Source: Candidatus Hydrogenedentota bacterium (lineage in GTDB: Bacteria; Hydrogenedentota; Hydrogenedentia; Hydrogenedentales; JAEUWI01). Taken from it: 64,000 bases of DNA. Position numbers and translations under genes: made by a program. Positions 35,673 to 44,450 of the stretch are shown one piece after another (the stretch's first letter is position 1; each line of letters begins with the position of its first letter). The notes beneath the pieces are model-generated. The model was given only the letters and a program-made list of their open reading frames with translations, did no database searches and was not told the origin of the DNA. The stretch covers positions 1-64,000 of the forward strand of contig JAHBVV010000013.1 of the NCBI GenBank assembly GCA_019637335.1, in the 5' to 3' direction.

Positions 35673-38552
35673 TCAGTCGAGTGCGAGTTCCACGCGGGTC
35701 TCGTGGCCGGAGATGAGTTCCGCTTCGGTTTCGGTGGAGCTGGCCGAGCGATCCGCGTTGTGGGCCTGAATGTGGACGGGTCCGGGCGGCGCATTTGGCC
35801 GGCGCGCCACGCCCTCATCGTTTGTGAAGATTGTTTCCGGCCCTGAGTCGAAGGTCAGCGTCACCATCGCGCGGGACACGGGCTGGCCATCCTGTGTGAC
35901 GGCGACGTGCAGTTCCGCAGCGGACACCAACTGGATTTCGAATGGCGCGTCTGTGTTCGCGAGCAGAATCTCTCCCACGCCTTCCACCGGGTGAATTGCG
36001 CTCAGGTGCAGGGGCTTTCCGGGTTCGGGGGCGTGGAGGGAGAAGGCGCCGTCCGGCCCGGAGGTTGCGGGCGCGTGGCTGGCCATAACCATGGCGTTTC
36101 GAGGCAGCGGCCCGTGGAAGACGAAGGCGCCGCCCACGCCCGCGCCGCCTGGGCCGATTACTCGGCCTTGAACCGCTTCGCGGGGCGTCAGCGTGATGAC
36201 GATGTCGTCTTGCAGCCCGCCTGGCCGCGCAGCGGGCGGGTGCGCGCGCCCCACCGCGTATCCCTGCGCGCGCGCGACGATGTCGTGGCTGCCGGCTTCC
36301 ACGGTGAGTTCGAAAGCGCCGTGCTCGTTGGCGAAGCTCTTCCAGGCGGCGTTCATGGCGCCGTAGGCGCCTGGAATCGCGCCGCGCCCGACGGCTGCGG
36401 CCTCGAACGCGGTTACAGGCTGTCCGTCCGGGCGCAGGACGACCCCGCGCAACCGGGCCATACCGCTTACCACCAGCACCACGCCGCTGTCGCCGGCGGA
36501 GACCAGTTCACCAGGATTCGTGGGGTGGCCCTGGAGCGATGCCGTGAGGCGGTAGTTTCCCTCCGACAGGCCGGCAAACCTGAATGCGCCGCCGGGTCCC
36601 GATCGCGTGCCGGACTGCATCAGGTACTGGCGTTCGCCCAATTCCTTCATCAGCGTTACGGAGGCTCCGATTACAGGGGCGCCGTCCTGGTCGACGGTCG
36701 TTCCGGAAATTTCCAGCAGGTCACCGCCTTTGTAGATCAGGCGGAGATCCCTCACTTGCTGGCCGGGCTTCAGGGTGAGCGCCATCAGGGTCTGTTGTTC
36801 GCCGTGCCCCGGGGTCGCGGTCAATTCGTAGGCGCCCGGGGGCATGTTTGGAAACACGAAGCGCCCGTCTGGGCCGGTATGCGTGGCGTTGGGCACGGCG
36901 AAGTGCCCTTTTTCCGACGTTATGGCCGCCATCCGCGCGACGACGGGCCGATTGCGGCTGTCCACGACCATGCCTGCGATAAGGCCGTCCCGCGGCACAT
37001 CCAGCGCCAGGTCGATCCCGTCAAGCCCCTCCGGCGGAACGAACAGCGGGCCATAGACGCTGCTTGCCGCGCCCGCCGCGGTCGCCTGGATGGTAATTTC
37101 CTGCCCCGGCTGAATGTTTGCCAGCGTATACGCGCCATCTGGCCCGCTCGTGCCCATGTCCTGCCAGCCTTGGGCCCTGCCGCGCACATCCGCGCCGGCC
37201 ACCGGCTCGCCGGCGGCGTCGAGGACGCGCCCGCTTACCGTGATACCGCGCAGGAGAAAAATGTCGATGCCTTCGCGGATCATGCCGGGCTCCACGCCGG
37301 CGGTGGGGAAGTTTCTCGATCCGCCAATATTGGGAAAGCCGGCCACGCGGCCCGGGTTCAGGCTGTAGTTCCCGGCGGACAGGCCGGTGATTTCATAGGC
37401 GCCGTTTTCAGCGCTCGGGCTGGAGACGATACGAAAGCTGCGGCCCGCCTCGGGCATCGCGGTGACTTCCACGCCCGGGATACCCGCCCCGCTTTCCTGG
37501 TCCAAGACGCGGCCACGGACTATGCCGCCGGGCGTCAATTCGATAGCGAGATCTTCGATCGGACGGTTTGACAAGGTCAGCTGAAGCGGGGCGGCGGACA
37601 TTACGTTGCCGTCTTTCCGCGCGCTCAACAGGTAGTCGCCCGGCCCCACGGCGCCGAAGATGAATCGCCCATCCGCGCGGCTGTTGGCCGCGATCTCCGG
37701 CGACGGCGTCTCGTCCCCCTTGAGAAGGAGCCGCGCGCCTTCCACGGGTTCTCCATCCAGCGTGACGGCGCCGGCAATGGCCAGCCCGGGTTCGAGCCGG
37801 ATTTCCAGATCCGGCGTGCCGGACGCGACCTCCGCGATCCGCTTTGGCGCATAGCCCTCCGCGACCGCCTCGATATCCCAGGTTCCGGGGCTGACATAGG
37901 AAAACTCGAAGCGGCCATCCGGATCGCTGCGTACCGAAGCGCCGCGCACGAGGTGCGGGGAGATGCGCTTGCCGCCGTGCAGCAGCGGCGACAGGATTGC
38001 ATCCGCGACGGGGGTTCCCGCCGGATCCAGCACCACGCCCGCGATGGGTCCGGACGCATGCAACACAATCGCGCGGTTCGCGACGGGCGATCCGGGTTCC
38101 AGCAGGACAGTCTCCTGCGCCGCTTCGCCGCCGAGGTTGGCCTGCAACAGATGCCACCCCAGCGGCAGCGATTCGAGGGTGAACACCCCGGAGTCGCCGG
38201 CCACGGCGGCAGGCGGCTCTCCACGGGGCGCCTCCGGCGGCCAGTTTCGCGGCACGAACACCGCTTGAACCCGCGCCCCAACGGCCAGGGAACCGTCCGG
38301 GCGATATACGACGCCGTGGATCGCGCCGGGGTCTTCAACCGTTGGGCTGGGTGTATTCCGTTCATCGATCCGCGGCGTCTCGGAAACCTGGCTTGTGGGA
38401 GCGCCTTCGGCCCGCGTTACGGTTGCGCGTGTGTCCGTGGATGAAATCGTCGGCTCGGGTTCGCGACCACGCCCGGCGTAATAAAGAAGGAATACGGCGG
38501 CCAGGAACGCCACGGCAATCAAAGGCAGTTTCCAAGAGCACTTGGTATTCAT
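35673..38552 (-). CDS. Membrane-anchored protein with many carboxypeptidase-regulatory-like repeats
   Basis: This 959-residue protein has a single N-terminal membrane segment (about 8-26, LPLIAVAFLAAVFLLYYAG) and a long extracytoplasmic part. It is built of roughly nine or ten beta-sandwich repeats of the carboxypeptidase D regulatory type, each with the pattern GxVxDxxGxPVxGAxV, then GxYxLxxLxPGxYxLxA (for example ISGTTVDQDGAPVIGASVTL). There is no catalytic domain. Such proteins are usually surface adhesins, scaffolds or carbohydrate/protein-binding modules. The secreted gene at 38672-39772 is immediately upstream, 119 bases away, on the same strand. Confidence 0.85.
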   Translation of the reverse strand: MNTKCSWKLPLIAVAFLAAVFLLYYAGRGREPEPTISSTDTRATVTRAEGAPTSQVSETPRIDERNTPSPTVEDPGAIHGVVYRPDGSLAVGARVQAVFVPRNWPPEAPRGEPPAAVAGDSGVFTLESLPLGWHLLQANLGGEAAQETVLLEPGSPVANRAIVLHASGPIAGVVLDPAGTPVADAILSPLLHGGKRISPHLVRGASVRSDPDGRFEFSYVSPGTWDIEAVAEGYAPKRIAEVASGTPDLEIRLEPGLAIAGAVTLDGEPVEGARLLLKGDETPSPEIAANSRADGRFIFGAVGPGDYLLSARKDGNVMSAAPLQLTLSNRPIEDLAIELTPGGIVRGRVLDQESGAGIPGVEVTAMPEAGRSFRIVSSPSAENGAYEITGLSAGNYSLNPGRVAGFPNIGGSRNFPTAGVEPGMIREGIDIFLLRGITVSGRVLDAAGEPVAGADVRGRAQGWQDMGTSGPDGAYTLANIQPGQEITIQATAAGAASSVYGPLFVPPEGLDGIDLALDVPRDGLIAGMVVDSRNRPVVARMAAITSEKGHFAVPNATHTGPDGRFVFPNMPPGAYELTATPGHGEQQTLMALTLKPGQQVRDLRLIYKGGDLLEISGTTVDQDGAPVIGASVTLMKELGERQYLMQSGTRSGPGGAFRFAGLSEGNYRLTASLQGHPTNPGELVSAGDSGVVLVVSGMARLRGVVLRPDGQPVTAFEAAAVGRGAIPGAYGAMNAAWKSFANEHGAFELTVEAGSHDIVARAQGYAVGRAHPPAARPGGLQDDIVITLTPREAVQGRVIGPGGAGVGGAFVFHGPLPRNAMVMASHAPATSGPDGAFSLHAPEPGKPLHLSAIHPVEGVGEILLANTDAPFEIQLVSAAELHVAVTQDGQPVSRAMVTLTFDSGPETIFTNDEGVARRPNAPPGPVHIQAHNADRSASSTETEAELISGHETRVELALD

Positions 38553-38671
38553 TGTTGGCTTCCGGCTTTCGGTGTTAACGCATATTCGCGGGATATCCCC
38601 GGGGGACGAATTGGCTTGGCATGGGGTACGTACTCAAAAGCGCAGTCTTGTGCGCCGCGCTCGATCCGAAT

Positions 38672-39772
38672 TCAAGGAAATGGAGGAAGTGCCGAAGGCT
38701 CATGACCGAAGCTATCGGTTGCGCCCCGCATGAGTTCCTCGCGCGCTTTTTCAAACTCAATCCGCGCATCGGAAGGGAGCTTATCAAGAGGGACCCACTC
38801 TCCGGCCCAATACGCTTTCTCCGTGCGCTCCCGCCCGCCGGGGGAAAAGTCGGTCAGTTGCGTTTCTTCCTTTTCGAAGGCCATAGCCTCTATGGTGAAG
38901 CGCGACTCCGGTATTTCCTCGCCGAGGCGCACCGCGTTGACGGTGAACTCGGCATTTTCGGTATTGGCAAAGCGGGAAATCCGTCCGGATTTCGGGAACC
39001 ACTGTCCACCCGGGAGTTGCTGTAGTTCAGTTGTGGTTTCATGAGATTGGGAAAATCCCCGGAACTCCGTCACCAGGTAGCCGCGAGACGCATCCACGAC
39101 GAATTCATACCAGGGTCCCGTGCGTTTTCCGCGGATGCGGTCCGATCGGATCAGATATTGCGTTGATGCGCCGGCTTCCTGAGTTGTTATGGTCCAGTTA
39201 TACATAGGGGGGTCATACTTATTTTGGATTTCATAGGCTTCGCTGACACGCAGTGAGCCCACGCTAAAGCCAAATTGGAGTATGTCGGGATTGGGAAACA
39301 TCGGGAGGAAGGTCTCGACGGGGATGTATAGGTCCTGCCGGCTGTCATAGCGGTAGATGTGCAGGAACTTGGGCCGCTTCCAGAACATCGCCAGGTAGCG
39401 GTCGTTTGCGACCACGATACAACTGACATCACTGGTGCGTCCGGTTCCCCGCCAGACGTGCTTCAGGTCCAGATCCTGATGGTAGGAATCGCCCCGGCGC
39501 CAGAGTCGGGTGTGCCCCTCGGAGATCATGGCGTTGTCGGGGGCGTCTTTGACGGCCGTTGAATCGGGCGCGGCCCCGGATGTTTTGCGCCAGGTAAACT
39601 CCACATACATGGGGTCCGTTCGGTCCAGGGCTGCGTCACACTGTGCAATGACCGATCTCAGGAGATCCAGATCTGTATTCGATTGCGCCCTGGCGGCCGC
39701 CGTGAGAAGGGTGGCCAGGAGAATCGCGGCAAAGGCGGGGATTCGGCGGGATCGGGTACTCGGGTTGTTCAT
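38672..39772 (-). CDS. Secreted protein of unknown function, possibly LolA-like fold
   Basis: The protein has 366 residues with a signal peptide (about 10-30, IPAFAAILLATLLTAAARA). The mature part has alternating strands with many aromatic and charged residues (EFTWRKTS, RYDSRQDLYIPVETFLPMFPNP, YEFVVDASRGYLVTEFRGF). This strand-rich pattern recalls LolA/LolB-like half-barrels common in envelope proteins of planctomycete-type bacteria, but I cannot confirm it. It sits upstream of the carboxypeptidase-regulatory-repeat gene and is probably co-transcribed with it. Confidence 0.65.
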   Translation of the reverse strand: MNNPSTRSRRIPAFAAILLATLLTAAARAQSNTDLDLLRSVIAQCDAALDRTDPMYVEFTWRKTSGAAPDSTAVKDAPDNAMISEGHTRLWRRGDSYHQDLDLKHVWRGTGRTSDVSCIVVANDRYLAMFWKRPKFLHIYRYDSRQDLYIPVETFLPMFPNPDILQFGFSVGSLRVSEAYEIQNKYDPPMYNWTITTQEAGASTQYLIRSDRIRGKRTGPWYEFVVDASRGYLVTEFRGFSQSHETTTELQQLPGGQWFPKSGRISRFANTENAEFTVNAVRLGEEIPESRFTIEAMAFEKEETQLTDFSPGGRERTEKAYWAGEWVPLDKLPSDARIEFEKAREELMRGATDSFGHEPSALPPFP

Positions 39773-40092
39773 CGCAGTACTCCCTCACCTTGAGTTTGCA
39801 ATCGTCAACTGCCGTACTTGGGTAGTCTGGCACGGATTTCGGGGAATTGCAATACTGAATTTTTTTTGGAGGTTTCAGGGCCGGAATGCTGAATGGTTCT
39901 TGTTGGGGTGTTCCGAGGAGCGGAACGGGATGCATTCCCACGGGGGACCGTGGGAACGAGATCGACAGTTGACAGTTGGCTTTAGGCTTTAGACTGGAGG
40001 CTTTAGGCTGGATGCTACAGGGCACGGTCAATCCGCCTGCGGCGGACAGGGCCGCTTGGCCGTGGCACACCCGAAGGGGGTGGGGGCTTTTG
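39773..40092. other. Spacer with GACAGTT and GGCTTTA repeats, no gene
   Basis: This 320-base gap holds no gene. At 39963-40012 two GACAGTT units are followed by several copies of a GGCTTTA word, linking it to the minisatellite at 35506. A CCGCCTGCGGCGG palindrome lies at 40028-40040. The promoter of the 38672-39772 gene should be near 39780-39870, where the sequence is AT-richer. Confidence 0.6.
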
Positions 40093-41211
40093 TCAGATGT
40101 GCAGGGCGCGGGGGGCGCCGGTTCCGGTGCTTTCGAGGGGCGGGTTGCCTTCCCAGACGCCGGGGATATCGCGCTGGCAGCGGGGGCAGTTGCGTCCGGC
40201 CATGCGGTTCTGGACGACGTAGAAGCCGTGGCGGCGGATGAGGATTTCGCCGCAGCCGGGGCAGGCGGTGTGTTCGCGATCGCCGAACTGGCCGGGGAGG
40301 TTGCCGGGGTAAACGAAGTTGAGTCCGGCTTCGCGCCCGATTTCCCAGGCGCGTTTGAGGGTTTCGGCGGGGGTGCGCCCGGTGTCGTTCATCTTGTAGT
40401 CGGGGTGGAAGGCGGTGATGTGCCAGGGGATGTCGGGGGAGATGCCGGCGAGGAAACGGGCGATGTCGCCGAGCTCTTCGTCGGTGTCGTTGAATTCGGG
40501 GATAACGAGGGTGACAATTTCGACCCAGAAGCCGAGGGTGTGGAGGCGTCCGATGGTGTCGAGGACGGTCTGGAGCTTGCAGCCGAGCTGGCGGTAGGAG
40601 CGGTCCTGGAAGCTCTTGAGGTCGACTTTGTAGAGGGAGACCCAGGGCTGGAGGAATTCGATGACTTCGGGGGTGGCGTTGCCGTTGCTGACGAAGCCGC
40701 AGACGATTTCGGCCTTGTGCGCCTCCTCGAATACGGCGGCCGCCCAGTCGGCGGTGATGAGGGGTTCGTTGTAGGTGCTGACGATGACCGGCGCCTCTTC
40801 CTGGACGGCGCGCGCGACGAGTTGCTTGGGGGTGACGAAGCGGGGCATGGCCACGGCGGCCTCGTCGCGGAGGGCCTGGCTGGTGACCCAGTTCTGGCAG
40901 TAGGCGCAGTGGAGGTCGCAGCCGAGCATGCCGAAGGAGAGGGCGTCGCGCCCCGGGAAGGCGTGGTAGAAGGGCTTTTTCTCGATGGGGTCGACCTGGA
41001 GTCCGGCGACGTAGCCCCAGGGGACGTGGAGGGCGCCGCCCTGGTTGAAGCGGACCTTGCAGACGCCGGCGCGTCCGGGGCGGATGAGGCAGCGGTGGCC
41101 GCAGGCGACGCAGCGTATGGCGCCGTCCTTTTCGGGGATCGCGAGCGCGGGCGGGGCCGTGCTCGTGTGGTTTTCGAGCAATTCCTTCAATCCGAGCATG
41201 GCGTTTGTCAT
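40093..41211 (-). CDS. amrS: AmmeMemoRadiSam system radical SAM enzyme AmrS
   Basis: The protein has 372 residues. The N-terminal zinc-ribbon-like part has CVACGHRCLI and GRAGVCKVR. The radical SAM cluster motif is CDLHCAYC (Cys98, Cys102, Cys105), followed by STYNEPLI and the barrel. The C-terminus has a second ribbon (CPGCGEILIRRHGF to CPRCQRDIPG). This matches the AmrS/PFL-activase-like member of the AmmeMemoRadiSam set. AMMECR1 and Memo partners are not adjacent in this window. The family is linked to a poorly understood modification chemistry. The gene is divergent from yjbQ. Confidence 0.93.
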   Translation of the reverse strand: MTNAMLGLKELLENHTSTAPPALAIPEKDGAIRCVACGHRCLIRPGRAGVCKVRFNQGGALHVPWGYVAGLQVDPIEKKPFYHAFPGRDALSFGMLGCDLHCAYCQNWVTSQALRDEAAVAMPRFVTPKQLVARAVQEEAPVIVSTYNEPLITADWAAAVFEEAHKAEIVCGFVSNGNATPEVIEFLQPWVSLYKVDLKSFQDRSYRQLGCKLQTVLDTIGRLHTLGFWVEIVTLVIPEFNDTDEELGDIARFLAGISPDIPWHITAFHPDYKMNDTGRTPAETLKRAWEIGREAGLNFVYPGNLPGQFGDREHTACPGCGEILIRRHGFYVVQNRMAGRNCPRCQRDIPGVWEGNPPLESTGTGAPRALHI

Positions 41212-41314
41212 GGTGGCCTCCTCGGCGGCGTGGTCCGCCGGCTGCCTGGCGGCGCTGCATTCCCTCTTCCCGCTATTGTATCATGCCGGGCGGGGGGCGG
41301 CGGAAAGGATTGGC

Positions 41315-41731
41315 ATGACGCACCAGGACGATATCGCGCTGGAAACGCGGCGCGAGGGAGAAATGCACGACATCACGGCGGAGGTCGCGCGGATCGTGCG
41401 GGCTTCGGGCATCCAGACGGGCACGGCGCACGTGTTTAATGTGGGCAGCACGGCGGCCATCGGGACCATCGAGTTTGAGCCGGGGCTGGCGCACGACCTG
41501 CCGCACGAACTGGGGCGCCTGTTTCCCCCGGGAACGCATTACGGGCACGAGAAGGCGTGGCATGATGGGAACGGTCATTCGCACTTGCAGGCGACGTTGC
41601 TGGGCCCGGATCTGACGGTTCCGGTGCGCGGAGGAGCGCTGGTGCTGGGGACGTGGCAGCAGATCTTTCACCTGGAGTGCGATATCAAGCCGCGGCGGCG
41701 GACCGTGGTGGTTACGGTGACGGGGGATTGA
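41315..41731 (+). CDS. yjbQ: YjbQ/UPF0047 family protein (secondary thiamine-phosphate synthase-like)
   Basis: This small beta-barrel protein of 138 residues has family hallmarks GTAHVFNVGSTAAIGTIEFEP, HDLPHELGRLFP, HYGHEKAWHDGNGHSHLQATLLGP and the closing GTWQQIFHLECDIKPRRR. The histidines form the presumed active site. A weak thiamine-phosphate synthase activity is known for the E. coli protein, but the true function is not settled. The ATG at 41315 follows AAAGGAT. It is divergent from AmrS with a 103-base shared promoter region. Confidence 0.92.
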   Translation: MTHQDDIALETRREGEMHDITAEVARIVRASGIQTGTAHVFNVGSTAAIGTIEFEPGLAHDLPHELGRLFPPGTHYGHEKAWHDGNGHSHLQATLLGPDLTVPVRGGALVLGTWQQIFHLECDIKPRRRTVVVTVTGD

Positions 41732-42655
41732 GGGGGTTGCGGGGGTGGGGAATGCAGGACGTGGCAGCCGCTGGCCGCAACCGAAAAGGGGATCACCACG
41801 AAGGGCGCGAAGGTCGCGAAGAAGAAATGCGAAGCGCTTTAACCGCAGAGAACGCAAAGAGCGCATAGGGTGATTTATTGTACGCAGATGGATAAGGTGG
41901 TTGAGTGACGGCGCGCTTTTTTTAACCACGAATGAACACCAATGCACACGAATGCATTCGGAATAGCTGCGGGCGGCGGTCAGGTTTCTGGTTCATCCGA
42001 TTTTGGCGTACTTGGACCGCCGATTAGTGTCTGGCGAATGAAGATAACTCCAGTCTCTACATGGGCGGCCAAATTGGGTCAGCCTTCCAGGCTGACGCAA
42101 GGCACGCCCCGGATCCGGCGAGGCTCGTTGGGCCTGAAATTACTCGCCGTGAATTTCGTCTGCGCGGCCCCGGCCGAAGGAGGTTGGGCATCTTGCCCGA
42201 CGCAAGGTGAGCGCGGGAAAGAAAGCAGCCGTGGGGTTTGTATCCATGGCGCCGCGCCACTTTGCCGGCGAATGTGTCGGCTGTATTGACTTGTAGCGTT
42301 TGTTGTGTCAGGCAGGGATGCCTAACCTCCTGTTGCGCCGCTCGTTTGAGGGATTGTTGGCGGAATTTTGGTGATCGTTGCTCCCGGCACACGAAGGCGC
42401 CGGGGCGCCATCGCGTGGCACAGGGGATTGTCGCGATGTTGGAGGATTGGGGTTGCGCCGCTGCGGGTATGCCCGCGATCCTGGACCGCGAAATGCGTCT
42501 GTGGCATTGGCAGGAGGCAGGGGCATTGGGATCCTGGGCTGCCGCCGTGTCAGGCAAGATGCCTGATCCGCCTACGGCGGACTTTCAGCCCACGTTGGCG
42601 CACCATGGAACGCGTCAGTCACGCTTCACTGCTCAGGTCTCCCCAGCTCCGCGAC
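41732..42655. other. Gene-free 0.9-kb spacer with degenerate dispersed repeats
   Basis: No reading frame here is convincing. Recognisable dispersed words are CCACGAAGGGCGCGAAGGTCGCGAAG (as two shorter overlapping units near 41795), AACCGCAGAGAACGCAAAG near 41840 and AACCACGAATGAACACCAATG near 41924, all typical of short repeat families that fill spacers in environmental bacteria. From 42090 to 42600 several CAGGCA-ATGCCT and CGCCTACGGCGG mini-palindromes recur. I read the region as a graveyard of small repeats between yjbQ and the epimerase gene. Confidence 0.55.
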
Positions 42656-43651
42656 CTAGCGTTCGCCGAGGTAGGCGTTGAGGTTGGCGGCGTAGTAGTC
42701 GCGGGTGCGGGCGAGGCCTTCTTCGAGCGGTACGCGGGGGCTCCAGCCGATGGCTTCGCGGATGCGCGCGCTGGAGATGGACACGTCGCCGACGTCCATG
42801 GCCTTCCAGTCGTCGGGCCAGGGGACGCGCACGACGGATCCGCGCCCGGTGACGGCGACGACCTTCTCGGCGAAATCGGCGATGGCGTATTCGTCGTCGC
42901 CGGCGGCGAAGTAGACTTCGCCGGCGGTCTCGGGGGCCAGGGCGACTTCGATGAGGGCCTCCACGCAGTCCTCCACATAGAGGACGTTGCGCCGCTGCGC
43001 GCCTTCGCCGTAGAGGGTGAGGTTTTTCCCCTGGAGGGCCAGGCCGATGAAGAAGTTGAGCACGCCGGCGTCGCTGCTGCGAATATTGGCGCGCGGACCG
43101 TAGATGTTCGCCAGGCGCACGACGGTCGCGCGCACGCCGTGGACGTGGTGGTAGATCAGGTGGTACTTCTCGGCGACGCTCTTGTTGGCCGAGTAGATGT
43201 CCAGCGGGAACTCGGGGTGCAGTTCATCAATCGGGCTGACCCGCATCGCGCCACACTGCGTGCTGGTGCCGATATAGACCACGCGCGCGCCGGGATTGTC
43301 CCTTCGGATGGATTCGAGAACGTTCATCGATCCCTTGCAGTTGATGTTGATGTCGAGGAAGGGATCCTGCAGCGAGTAGCTGTGCGAGGTGTGGCCCGCG
43401 CAGTGGAAGACGAGATCCTGATCGCGGACGGCGCGGTTGATCAGGTTGTAGTCGCGGATGTCGTTGTGGATGACGCGGATGCGGTCGCGGGAACCGTCGA
43501 GGTTGTGCGGGTTACCCCCGCCGTGGTCGAGGAGCGAGTCGTAGACCGTGACCTCCGCGCCGCGGTCCGCGCAGCGGATGGCCAGGTTGCTTCCGATGAA
43601 GCCCAGCCCGCCGAGCACGAGCACGCGTTTGCCAGCCAGCGCCCTGTCCAA
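42656..43651 (-). CDS. NAD-dependent nucleotide-sugar epimerase/dehydratase
   Basis: This 331-residue extended short-chain dehydrogenase has the NAD-binding [11 protein letters not shown] near residue 14, the TSTQ region near 128 and the catalytic YxxxK as [12 protein letters not shown] near 154. The later [24 protein letters not shown] resembles UDP-glucose epimerase or dTDP-glucose dehydratase relatives. The cofactor stays in the cytoplasm; the substrate is a nucleotide sugar. It lies 36 bases downstream of deoC. The exact reaction (4-epimerase or 4,6-dehydratase) is undecided. Confidence 0.9.
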   Translation of the reverse strand: MDRALAGKRVLVLGGLGFIGSNLAIRCADRGAEVTVYDSLLDHGGGNPHNLDGSRDRIRVIHNDIRDYNLINRAVRDQDLVFHCAGHTSHSYSLQDPFLDININCKGSMNVLESIRRDNPGARVVYIGTSTQCGAMRVSPIDELHPEFPLDIYSANKSVAEKYHLIYHHVHGVRATVVRLANIYGPRANIRSSDAGVLNFFIGLALQGKNLTLYGEGAQRRNVLYVEDCVEALIEVALAPETAGEVYFAAGDDEYAIADFAEKVVAVTGRGSVVRVPWPDDWKAMDVGDVSISSARIREAIGWSPRVPLEEGLARTRDYYAANLNAYLGER

Positions 43652-43687
43652 TGGCCCGATCCTCCCTTGTGGCGCGAACGCCGCCCG

Positions 43688-44332
43688 CTACTCCGGGATG
43701 TCTTCGAGTATCTCGATGCCCGCGCTGGTGCCGATGCGCGAGGCGCCGGCGCGCAGCATGGTCATGGCATCGCCGAAGGTGCGTATACCGCCGGCGGCCT
43801 TGACGCCGAGCGCGTCGCCGACGGCGGTCTTCATGAGGTGCACGTCCTCGGCGGTGGCCCCTCCGCTGCCGAAGCCGGTGGCGGTTTTGACGTAGGCGGC
43901 GCCGGCGCGGCGGCTCATCTCGCAGACGGCGATCTTCTCGTCGCGGGTGAGGTAGCTACACTCGAGAATGACCTTGACGGGCGTGCCGGAAATGGCCTTG
44001 ACGACGGCGGCGATCTCGCGTTCGACGTAGCTGGGATAACCCGACTTCAGGGCGCCGATGTTGATCACCATGTCGATTTCGGTGGCGCCGTTGCGGACGG
44101 CGTCGCGCGCCTCTTCCACCTTCATCTGCGCGGTGCTCGCGCCGAGGGGGAAGGCGATGCAGGCGTTAACGCCGACCGCGCTGCCCGCCAGTTTTTTGGC
44201 GCAGAACGAGGTCCACGCGGGATTGACGGTTACGGTGGCGAACTTGTACTGGAGGGCTTCCTCGCAGAGTTCGCGGATGTCCACCTCGGTGGCGTACGCC
44301 CGGAGCATGGTGTGGTCGATAAGCCGGGCCAT
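43688..44332 (-). CDS. deoC: Deoxyribose-phosphate aldolase
   Basis: The 214-residue class I aldolase cleaves 2-deoxyribose-5-phosphate to glyceraldehyde-3-phosphate and acetaldehyde. Family sequences are LIDHTMLRAYATEVDI at the start, FPLGASTAQMKVEEARDAVRNGATEIDMVINIG, and VKTATGFGSGGATAEDVHLM with the Schiff-base lysine, then KAAGGIRTFGDA. The ATG at 44332 is chosen because it begins the conserved LIDHT region; the longer frame adds 43 non-homologous residues. It is upstream of the epimerase and downstream of the ABC permease, all on the minus strand. Whether it joins the exporter operon is unclear (118-base gap). Confidence 0.95.
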   Translation of the reverse strand: MARLIDHTMLRAYATEVDIRELCEEALQYKFATVTVNPAWTSFCAKKLAGSAVGVNACIAFPLGASTAQMKVEEARDAVRNGATEIDMVINIGALKSGYPSYVEREIAAVVKAISGTPVKVILECSYLTRDEKIAVCEMSRRAGAAYVKTATGFGSGGATAEDVHLMKTAVGDALGVKAAGGIRTFGDAMTMLRAGASRIGTSAGIEILEDIPE

Positions 44333-44450
44333 ATTTGCGCGTTTCAAGTCGAGAATTCCTTCGTGGGCCGGCGTGCGCCGGGGCGTGCCGCGATGCGTGG
44401 ACGGTATCGTATCATGGAGACCCGCGCTGACTGCAATTTCATTGCCGCCT

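Noticed and set aside
42057-42681. Short frames on both strands in the 0.9-kb spacer
   Set aside because: Low-complexity Arg/Pro/Ala composition and overlap with repeat words; no ribosome site.
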